Of a stretch of DNA of 14,399 nucleotides, positions 1-5,965 are shown one piece after another. This stretch comes from UMGS1279 sp045577695 (GTDB lineage: Bacteria; Bacillota; Clostridia; Oscillospirales; Acutalibacteraceae): positions 1-14,399 of the forward strand of contig JAZNIW010000023.1 of the NCBI GenBank assembly GCA_045577695.1, given 5' to 3'. A program made the position numbers and the translations under genes. The notes beneath the pieces are model-generated. The model had not been told where the DNA came from. It ran no database searches and worked only from the letters and a program-made list of their open reading frames with translations. Position 1 is the stretch's first letter; the number at the start of each line of letters is the position of its first letter.

Positions 1-1
1 A

Positions 2-1060
2 CACGATTTTCTGCTGGAAGGTGCTAAAATACTAAAGGAGACGTGGAATGGTAACAGACATAACAGAATCGTTCCTTTTTATGATAATGAGGAATCGGTT
101 TGCGGCATTGCCTATAACTACCAAAACTACTTCTTCCAAAAGAACCTGCAGGGCGATATTATTGCCATTACCGATTCCACCGGCGAGGTTGTTGCTCGTT
201 ACTCTTATGACGCATGGGGCGTTCCTACCATCACGCAAGATTTAACCGATTGCGGCGTTGCCCAAGCCAACCCCTTCCGCTATAGAGGATACTATTACGA
301 TAGCGAGACGAATCTGTATTATTTGCAGAGTCGCTATTATGATGCAAATATAGGACGGTTTGTGAATGGGGATATGGCGGAGTTTGCTACGATTAGACAA
401 GGTGTTTTAGAACATAATTTGTTTGCGTATTGTAGAAATCAAATAATAAATTGCGATGATAAAGATGGCAGAGATGCATTTTGGCTGCAAGCAACCGAAA
501 GTGTTATGGGATTGGGACATACCGGTCTAATCTTTAAACATAAAAAGAAATGGTACTATTGGTATTGGGGAATTGATGAAAAAGTAGCTGTTTTTGGATA
601 TCTGGCATCGCTTGCGTTTGCACTAATACGTGCGCGGTTTTTGTTGAAAACAGTATACAGGATTTCACCATATCCAATAAAATACGTATGTGCATTAATT
701 GGAATTGCGTACAGAGTGGCATCCACAACGGTTAGGGCAAAGTGTGCATTGATTGGTTTTAACATTAAATCACTTACTGAGTCTCAAGCTCTTGTAGAAG
801 GAAATAAAAGATATGACGGTGAATTTAATGATTCCTTTTATATAAAAGGAGATTTCGAAAATAGCTATTATTATTTCGAAAGGTTGACTAAAACTAAAAA
901 TTATAATTTGCTATTTAGAAATTGTATGCAAACAACGGTTGATGGATTAGTTAAGGGCACATTTTCAAAAAACAAAGGAATAACTCGTACAAGATTTTAT
1001 ATTGCTCGAAATATGATAGTTCCAAACTTTGCTTTTAACTATATGGATAAGTATTTTTAA
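2..1060 (+). CDS. RHS-repeat protein, 3' end, with C-terminal permuted papain-like toxin domain (5' partial)
   Basis: This is the last 352 codons of a large RHS/YD-repeat polymorphic toxin. The frame is already open at position 2, so the true start lies outside the window. Residues about 1-124 are the conserved RHS core end, with YSYDAWG, the RYRGYYYD block, LQSRYYD and the closing IGRFVNGD. After FVNGD (to 373) base composition turns AT-rich and a variable C-terminal domain begins. It contains GHTGLIF (His codon 518-520), then WYYWYWG, and much later a YNLLFRNCMQ block (Cys codon 923-925). A His followed by an Asn-Cys is the order expected of circularly permuted NlpC/P60 (LRAT/YiiX/DUF4105-like) papain folds, whose Cys-His pair gives peptidase, amidase or acyltransferase activity. 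Hydrophobic stretches at about residues 195-215 and 229-241 lie between the two motifs. RHS proteins form shells that deliver such C-terminal toxins to competitors. The fold is inferred from motifs; the target is unknown. A lipoprotein gene, the likely immunity partner, starts 28 bases downstream. Confidence 0.85.
   Translation, partial: HDFLLEGAKILKETWNGNRHNRIVPFYDNEESVCGIAYNYQNYFFQKNLQGDIIAITDSTGEVVARYSYDAWGVPTITQDLTDCGVAQANPFRYRGYYYDSETNLYYLQSRYYDANIGRFVNGDMAEFATIRQGVLEHNLFAYCRNQIINCDDKDGRDAFWLQATESVMGLGHTGLIFKHKKKWYYWYWGIDEKVAVFGYLASLAFALIRARFLLKTVYRISPYPIKYVCALIGIAYRVASTTVRAKCALIGFNIKSLTESQALVEGNKRYDGEFNDSFYIKGDFENSYYYFERLTKTKNYNLLFRNCMQTTVDGLVKGTFSKNKGITRTRFYIARNMIVPNFAFNYMDKYF
173..389 (+). 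repeat. RHS core-end direct repeat, copy 1 (inside the expressed RHS gene)
   Basis: This 217-bp segment encodes the end of the RHS core, from DSTGEVVARYSYDAWG to FVNGDMAEFA. It matches 2355-2571 without gaps, at about 86 % identity by hand count (31 differences). The longest identical stretch is 227-265 against 2409-2447 (39 bp). Offset between copies is 2182 bp, and both are read in the same protein frame. Confidence 0.93.
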
Positions 1061-1088
1061 TACAATATGTAATTTAGGGAGGGATATT

Positions 1089-2132
1089 ATGAAGAAAGTA
1101 AGTTGTCTTTTGAGTATACTCATTTTATTATTTTTATCTTCTTGTTCAACAAACTCCAACGTGTATCAAACACAAGATGGAATCACGTTCAATTATAATA
1201 ATATAGGCACAAGCTCCGGAATTTGGTTAACAAACGAAAGTATTTGTTATTTGGAAGATATGCTTTGGCAGAATTATTATCTCGTTAGTGACAATAAAAA
1301 AGAGAGAATATGTTCTAATAACGGATATGGTTTTGGAAGAATTCAACATTATGGCGATAAAATCTATATGTTGGACTGCTGTACTTATATTGATGAGCAA
1401 AATTCTGATTATCTGCTAAAATATTACGATGTTGAACAAAAGAAAGTGAATGATATAATTACTATTAGGAATTGTGATGAATTTTTTGTGTTGAATAACG
1501 ATATATTCTACCTTCGACATTATTGGTTAGATGATATGCAAAAGTTATCTTTAAAAATGTATTCAACCAATTCTAACATACACACTTCAATCAATGATTC
1601 TGTTTTGTCATTCGGCGTAATAGGAAACGACGTTTATTATGTAACAGAAAAAAATAGTATCATATCTATTTTTCGATATGATAAGGGAAATGGCTCTTCT
1701 GTTGAGTGCGGAAAATTTGCGTTGGAAACCGAGGACGTTGAAAGCTTTCGAGAGTATGTGAATATATCATATACCCCTAAATATGTAATGTTTTCATTGT
1801 CCGGCTTACAAAACAATACCTCGATGATTTGGAAGTTCACACTTGAAGATAGTAGTGTGGAGAAATTTGATTTTGATGGTAATATTACAACGTTTATATC
1901 ATATAACGAATGTTCTTATTTTGTGGCATATGATAGCAATCAAGATAAAGAAAACAGTACGATTTATAGGCTTACTAATAAGACAGGCGAAACAAGTAAA
2001 ATGGGTCAGTTTTCGGGGTACTGTGGGTTGTTCGTAGGTTCTGATTATGGCGTTTATGTTATCGAACGTAGTAAAAATAGAATCGTTTATTGTTCTGAAG
2101 AAGAGGATTACAATATTGTTTATGAATTTTAA
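1089..2132 (+). CDS. Lipoprotein, candidate immunity protein for the upstream RHS toxin
   Basis: The product is 347 aa and I do not recognise a named family. The start is ATG 1089, chosen because AGGGAGGG at 1076-1083 is well spaced before it and because translation from here gives a clean lipoprotein signal: MKK, a hydrophobic run, then the lipobox LSSC with Cys19. An upstream in-frame ATG (1029) lies inside the preceding gene and is less likely. The mature part is rich in Asn, Ser, Tyr and beta-branched residues. It shows repeated short hydrophobic strands with turn motifs (for example IYRLTNKTGE near the C-terminus), which suggests a beta-propeller-like surface protein. It is AT-rich like the toxin tail before it. 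Position directly after an RHS toxin is the usual place of the cognate immunity gene, so an immunity role is inferred from context. A lipoprotein would sit on the outer face of the membrane of a monoderm cell. Confidence 0.7.
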   Translation: MKKVSCLLSILILLFLSSCSTNSNVYQTQDGITFNYNNIGTSSGIWLTNESICYLEDMLWQNYYLVSDNKKERICSNNGYGFGRIQHYGDKIYMLDCCTYIDEQNSDYLLKYYDVEQKKVNDIITIRNCDEFFVLNNDIFYLRHYWLDDMQKLSLKMYSTNSNIHTSINDSVLSFGVIGNDVYYVTEKNSIISIFRYDKGNGSSVECGKFALETEDVESFREYVNISYTPKYVMFSLSGLQNNTSMIWKFTLEDSSVEKFDFDGNITTFISYNECSYFVAYDSNQDKENSTIYRLTNKTGETSKMGQFSGYCGLFVGSDYGVYVIERSKNRIVYCSEEEDYNIVYEF

Positions 2133-2194
2133 TACAAAGTAAAACACAAAGACAGTGGACGGTTCCTTGTCTTCACAAAATTTCTCCTAAAGGA

Positions 2195-2225
2195 AAGAGC
2201 GGTCGGCGATAAGCCGACCGCTTTT
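2195..2225 (+). terminator. Intrinsic terminator after the first toxin/immunity module
   Basis: A perfect 9-bp GC-rich stem, GCGGTCGGC (2199-2207) with GCCGACCGC (2213-2221), has a GATAA loop and is extended by A-T and G-T pairs to AAAGA/TTTT. A short T run follows (2222-2225). It lies 62 bases after the stop of the lipoprotein gene and is the left part of the 81-bp intergenic repeat. Confidence 0.75.
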
Positions 2226-2279
2226 CCTTCACCCTTTCGGGTTGGGCCAAGGCCGATGGATTTTACGCTATATTTTGCA
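2199..2279 (+). repeat. 81-bp intergenic repeat, copy A
   Basis: This segment matches 3725-3805 at 77 of 81 positions with no gaps. It contains the terminator hairpin, then a CCCTTTCGGG mini-hairpin, a GGCCAAGGCC palindrome and an AT-rich end. Weaker similarity extends upstream around GGACGGTT (about 2157), seen also at about 3667. Both copies follow an immunity-type lipoprotein gene and so mark the module ends. Confidence 0.9.
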
Positions 2280-2310
2280 TTTGCCGGCGATGAAAATGCC
2301 GCTTGCTCCA

Positions 2311-2339
2311 TTGACATTGTAAGGAAAAAATAGTACAAT
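2311..2339 (+). promoter_or_regulatory. Strong sigma-A-type promoter before the orphan RHS module
   Basis: TTGACA (2311-2316), a 17-bp spacer, then TACAAT (2334-2339): one mismatch from the full vegetative consensus at ideal spacing. The predicted start near 2346 would make an RNA covering the orphan RHS tail and the second lipoprotein gene. An in-frame TAG (2331-2333) just upstream shows the orphan module is not joined to a longer RHS frame. Confidence 0.7.
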
Positions 2340-2354
2340 TATACAAGAGGAAAC

Positions 2355-2571
2355 GATTCCACCGGCGCCGTTGTTGCAAGATACTCTTATGACGCTTGGG
2401 GCGTGCCCACCATCACGCAAGATTTAACCGATTGCGGCGTTGCCCAAATAAACCCCTTCCGCTATAGAGGCTACTATTACGATAGCGAGACGGGGCTGTA
2501 TTATCTCCAAAGCCGATACTACGATCCAACCATTGGTAGGTTTGTGAATGGGGATGAGGTGGAGTTTGCTT
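2355..2571 (+). repeat. RHS core-end direct repeat, copy 2 (orphan module)
   Basis: This is the second copy of the RHS core end and matches 173-389. Similarity stops abruptly at its left edge (before GAT at 2355) and fades after GAGTTTGCT at 2571, where the second variable tail begins. It is the homology arm expected of an orphan RHS C-terminal module. Confidence 0.93.
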
Positions 2572-3089
2572 TTATAGGTGATAACGGTACAGTTGAGTCT
2601 AATATTTTTGCATATTGTGAAAATAAACCAATTAATATGATTGATTTTTTTGGTTTTTGGGCAGAAAAGTATTCTGGATTTAAATTGACTTCGAAAGGCT
2701 TTAATATAGATGAAAACAAAAACTTTTTATCCAGGAAGTTCTGTTTGTCATATGCTGGAAATATCGTAAAACGGTATGGAAGATGGTGTACATATCGTAT
2801 GCTTTACAAAAATATGGATAAATTGCGTATAGCACAAGAAATATGGTTTCATGCAATTGTGTATTATGTAGGAACGCCTATAAAAAAGATTCTTAAAAAG
2901 TTAAAGATAACTTCTAAATGGCTTGATGACATTATAGAGCGTGCCGAGCATATCGAAATAAATAATAACGATAATAGATCTTGGGCATTTGTAATAGCAT
3001 GGTGGGCAGCATATTATATAAAAACTTGTTTGCGTTCAGTTATTGGTCTATACGGTATATTCATATATACATATTTGATTTTGGGGTGA
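2403..3089 (+). CDS. Orphan RHS core end fused to an alternative toxin-like C-terminal domain
   Basis: This is a headless RHS module. The frame is open from 2334, RHS homology begins at 2355, and the first plausible start codon is GTG 2403 (228 aa), which has no convincing ribosome binding site. The only SD-like sequence (AGAGGA, 2346-2351) is too far away and leads into another frame. The N-terminal ~50 residues repeat the RHS core end found at 173-389 (RYRGYYYD, LQSRYYD, IGRFVNGD). The tail after FVNGDEVEFA is unrelated to the first toxin. It is AT-rich, basic, rich in Trp and Tyr, with an IAQEIWFHAIVYYVG motif, a Lys-rich stretch and a hydrophobic C-terminus. I cannot assign a named family. 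Its stop (3087-3089) lies just before the next gene's ATG (3094). Family precedent for RHS/CDI loci says such orphan tails are silent cassettes that recombine with the full-length gene; that role here is inferred. It could instead be weakly expressed or a decaying pseudogene. Confidence 0.7.
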   Translation: MPTITQDLTDCGVAQINPFRYRGYYYDSETGLYYLQSRYYDPTIGRFVNGDEVEFAFIGDNGTVESNIFAYCENKPINMIDFFGFWAEKYSGFKLTSKGFNIDENKNFLSRKFCLSYAGNIVKRYGRWCTYRMLYKNMDKLRIAQEIWFHAIVYYVGTPIKKILKKLKITSKWLDDIIERAEHIEINNNDNRSWAFVIAWWAAYYIKTCLRSVIGLYGIFIYTYLILG

Positions 3090-3093
3090 TATA

Positions 3094-3642
3094 ATGCATA
3101 AAAAACTGATACTAAGTGTTACTGCTTTAGCGGTTTTAATTTTTAGCTTTGCAGGGTGTTCGCACAAAACATACTTTCATTCAGAAAGTTATTCGCAAAT
3201 ATGGGAACAATCCGGATTTCATCCAATGACTTATGACCTTTATGAGACATCTGCTCTATTTCCCGAAAATATAGATGACCTAAAAGTAGAGAAGTTTTAT
3301 GCAAGATATGATGAGCTTTTGCCGTTGGGAGAAAGTTTTCAGATTTTACTTTCCATAAAATATGAGGATAAATTAGTATTTGATTTAGAATGTAATCGAA
3401 TTGAATCGATTTCTACTGAATTTTCAAAACAATTTGATATTCCCAATTTTGAGTTTTTGGCATACGCAACAATTATTGGTTGGGAAGACTGTTTTGAATA
3501 TGCAATAATAAACACAGATGAAAATGTAATACATTATGTTTTTTTGCAAGATATTTACAAGCAAGATATTGACTTCGATTATGTTTTTTTACCAAATAAT
3601 TATCCTGAATTAAAAGATATATATATTAATACCTATAATTAG
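3094..3642 (+). CDS. Small lipoprotein, candidate immunity protein for the orphan RHS tail
   Basis: The product is 182 aa with no family I recognise. ATG 3094 follows GGGGTGAT (3083-3090), which overlaps the stop of the orphan RHS module with only 4 bases between stop and start, so the two are probably translationally coupled. The protein begins MHKK, then a hydrophobic run ending in the lipobox FAGC (Cys22), so it should be exported and lipid-anchored. The mature ~160 residues are acidic and rich in aromatic residues (Glu, Asp, Tyr, Phe). This would suit binding the very basic tail of its partner, though that is only an inference. The sequence is unrelated to the lipoprotein of the first module (1089-2132), as expected when each toxin has its own immunity protein. 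It is AT-rich compared with the topoisomerase genes that follow. Confidence 0.7.
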   Translation: MHKKLILSVTALAVLIFSFAGCSHKTYFHSESYSQIWEQSGFHPMTYDLYETSALFPENIDDLKVEKFYARYDELLPLGESFQILLSIKYEDKLVFDLECNRIESISTEFSKQFDIPNFEFLAYATIIGWEDCFEYAIINTDENVIHYVFLQDIYKQDIDFDYVFLPNNYPELKDIYINTYN

Positions 3643-3724
3643 GTTTAATAGAACACAGAATACTGGGGACGGTTTTAATATCTTGACAAAAAAGTTATCA
3701 TTTTCACGTTGCTTTTTAAAAAAG

Positions 3725-3805
3725 GCGGTCGGCGATAAGCCGTCCCCTTTTCCTTCACCCTTTCGGGTTGGGCCAAGGCCAATGAATTTTACGCTATATT
3801 TTGCA
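3725..3805 (+). repeat. 81-bp intergenic repeat, copy B (decayed terminator)
   Basis: This is the second copy of the repeat at 2199-2279. Two of its four differences (3743 and 3746) fall in the right arm of the hairpin, leaving two mismatches in the stem, so termination here should be weaker than in copy A. It starts 82 bases after the stop of the second lipoprotein gene and ends 9 bases before the -35 of the next gene's promoter. Confidence 0.9.
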
Positions 3806-3813
3806 AAATATAC

Positions 3814-3843
3814 TTGACAGAACCGCAAGATATAGTGTAAATT
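3814..3843 (+). promoter_or_regulatory. Probable promoter of the topoisomerase genes
   Basis: TTGACA (3814-3819) is followed after 18 bp by TAAATT (3838-3843). The -35 is perfect; the -10 matches four of six consensus positions. A start near 3850 gives a leader of about 85 bases before ATG 3935, with AAGGA-type sites at 3912-3923. Confidence 0.45.
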
Positions 3844-3934
3844 ATATGTGTATGTTTGTATCGCTTCGGTGTTTTTTGTTCTTCTGTGTCGCCGAAATCG
3901 GATAATCTTTAAAGGATAAGGACGGATTGGTTTT

Positions 3935-5917
3935 ATGCCAAAGAAAACAACAGAATACAATAACGAAAGCATTCAAAAACTGGAAGGGGCCGACCGTGTC
4001 CGCAAACGCCCGGCTGTTATTTTTGGTTCGGATGGGTTGGACGGTTGCCAACATTCGGTTTTTGAAATCATTTCCAACTCCATCGACGAAGCGCGCGAGG
4101 GACATGGCAAAAAAATCATCGTTACGGTGTATGAGGACCATTCGATTGAAGTGCAGGACTTTGCCCGCGGTATACCGGTGGATTTTAACAACCGTGAAAA
4201 TTGTTATAACTGGGAATTGCTGTATTGTGAAATGTATGCCGGTGGTAAATACAATACCAATGATGGGGAAAATTATGAATTTTCGCTCGGCTTAAACGGT
4301 CTCGGCCTTTGTTCCACGCAATACGCCTCGGAATATATGGACGTAGAGTGCAAGCGCGACGGCTATATTTATAATCTGCATTTCGAAAAGGGTAAAAACA
4401 TCGGAGGTTTGAAAAAAGAGCCTTATGCCGGCCGCGATACCGGCACTCGTACTCGATGGAAGCCCGATTTAGAGGTTTTCACCGACATTGATATCCCGTT
4501 GGAATACTATTTGGACACCCTAAAACGGCAGGCCGTTGCTAACGATGGATTGTTGTTTATCTTAAAAAAACAGGTGGGCAACAAATTTGAAACGTATGAA
4601 TTCTGCTATCCCAACGGCATTGCCGATTATGCCAAAGAGTTGGTGGATGAAAAAACCTTAACCCCCATCCAACTCTGGAATACTGAGCGTATGGGACGTG
4701 ACCGCGCGGACAAGCCGGATTATAAGGTGAAAATCAAAGCGGCGGTCACCTTTTCCAATCAGGTGCATTTAAAAGAATATTATCATAACTCCAGTTGGTT
4801 GGAGTATGGCGGCGCCCCGGAAAAGGCAGTTCGCAGTGCCTTTGTTTCACAAATCGATGCCTATTTAAAACAAAACAATAAATACCAACGTAATGAAAGT
4901 AAAATTGGTTTTTCGGATGTTGAAGAATCTTTGGTGGTGATTATTTCTTCTTTCTCCACTCAAACCTCTTACGAAAACCAAACCAAAAAGGCGATTAACA
5001 ACAAATTTATTTACGAGGCGATGGTAGAATTTTTCCGCCATCAACTGGAAATTTATTTCATTGAGAATCATGCCGATGCTGAAAAAATTGCGGAGCAAAT
5101 TCTCATCAACAAACGTTCTCGCGAACGTAGCGAGCGCGAGCGTTTGAATCTGAAAAAAACGATGCAAACCGGTAACGATATGGTTAGTCGCGTGCAAAAA
5201 TTCGTCGACTGTCGCAGTCGTGATGTTGGTGAGCGCGAACTCTATATTGTAGAGGGTGATTCGGCTCTCGGTTCTTGTAAATTGGCGCGTGATGCCGCAT
5301 TTCAGGCCATTATGCCGGTGCGTGGTAAAATTCTCAACTGTTTGAAAGCGGAATATGATAAGATTTTCAAAAGCGAAATTATCACCGATTTGATTAAGGT
5401 GTTGGGATGTGGGGTAGAGGTTAAAGGAAAAACCAGCAAAGATCTTTCTACCTTTAACATTGATAATTTGCGGTGGAATAAGGTTATTATTTGTACCGAT
5501 GCCGACGTCGACGGCTTTCACATTCGCACCTTGATTTTAACTATGATTTATCGGTTGATGCCCACCTTGATTGAACAGGGGAGGGTGTTTATCGCCGAGA
5601 CCCCGCTGTATGAAATCGGAACCAAGGAAATGACCTATTTCGCTTATGATGAAAACGAGAAAAAAGAGATTTTGGAAAAAATCGGGGATGCGAAATATAC
5701 CTTGCAACGTTCTAAGGGACTGGGTGAAAACCAACCGGATATGATGAATTTGACAACAATGAATCCCTTAACCCGCCGTTTGGTGAAAATTTTGCCGGAG
5801 GATGCCGCCTTAACAAGCGAAATGTTTGATTTGTTGTTGGGCGATAATCTTCAAGGTCGAAAAGAGTATATTTCGGAAAACGGGTATCTGTATTTAGAGG
5901 ATGCCGATATAAGCTAA
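3935..5917 (+). CDS. parE: Type II DNA topoisomerase ATPase/TOPRIM subunit (ParE/GyrB family)
   Basis: The 660-aa product is the ATP-driven subunit of a heterotetrameric type II topoisomerase, working with the ParC-like product of the next gene to pass one DNA duplex through another. The GHKL ATPase comes first: EIISNSIDEA with catalytic Glu44 and Mg-binding Asn48, DFARGIPVD with Asp75, a GGKYN loop at 103-107, the GLNGLGL ATP lid at 119-125, and the QTK-loop Lys351 in ENQTKKAINN. The TOPRIM domain follows: EGDSALGS with metal-binding Glu440, RGKILN at 463-468, and DADVDG at 522-527. The C-terminal QRSKGLGE (591-598) is also typical. Length fits ParE (about 630-660) rather than a long GyrB. 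The usual EGDSAGG is here EGDSALG, a form I associate with a clostridial second-topoisomerase subfamily. It is separated by 48 bases from the next gene and should be cotranscribed with it. Whether it is topoisomerase IV or a gyrase-like enzyme cannot be settled by sequence alone. Confidence 0.9.
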   Translation: MPKKTTEYNNESIQKLEGADRVRKRPAVIFGSDGLDGCQHSVFEIISNSIDEAREGHGKKIIVTVYEDHSIEVQDFARGIPVDFNNRENCYNWELLYCEMYAGGKYNTNDGENYEFSLGLNGLGLCSTQYASEYMDVECKRDGYIYNLHFEKGKNIGGLKKEPYAGRDTGTRTRWKPDLEVFTDIDIPLEYYLDTLKRQAVANDGLLFILKKQVGNKFETYEFCYPNGIADYAKELVDEKTLTPIQLWNTERMGRDRADKPDYKVKIKAAVTFSNQVHLKEYYHNSSWLEYGGAPEKAVRSAFVSQIDAYLKQNNKYQRNESKIGFSDVEESLVVIISSFSTQTSYENQTKKAINNKFIYEAMVEFFRHQLEIYFIENHADAEKIAEQILINKRSRERSERERLNLKKTMQTGNDMVSRVQKFVDCRSRDVGERELYIVEGDSALGSCKLARDAAFQAIMPVRGKILNCLKAEYDKIFKSEIITDLIKVLGCGVEVKGKTSKDLSTFNIDNLRWNKVIICTDADVDGFHIRTLILTMIYRLMPTLIEQGRVFIAETPLYEIGTKEMTYFAYDENEKKEILEKIGDAKYTLQRSKGLGENQPDMMNLTTMNPLTRRLVKILPEDAALTSEMFDLLLGDNLQGRKEYISENGYLYLEDADIS

Positions 5918-5965
5918 TCGATAATGATGTTTTGATTGAGATTGTTAAGGAAGGGGAATGCCTTT

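Noticed and set aside
2129..2338. Reverse-strand frames at 2129-2338 and 3610-3972 sharing a similar peptide
   Set aside because: They are similar only because both cross the 81-bp intergenic repeat. They lack ribosome sites and run into neighbouring genes, so they are shadows of the repeat rather than a gene family.
1..3934. Transposase or phage integration behind the duplicated RHS modules
   Set aside because: No transposase frame, terminal inverted repeats or tRNA attachment site is visible. The layout is explained by RHS module duplication and recombination.
4865..5521. 218-codon reverse-strand open frame inside parE
   Set aside because: It lies wholly inside a strongly conserved gene, has no recognisable domain and no ribosome site; it reflects codon usage of parE.
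5936..5965. Upstream TTG start for parC
   Set aside because: ATG 5966 has AAGGAAGGGG at good spacing, and the extra ten residues are not like the family's N-terminus.
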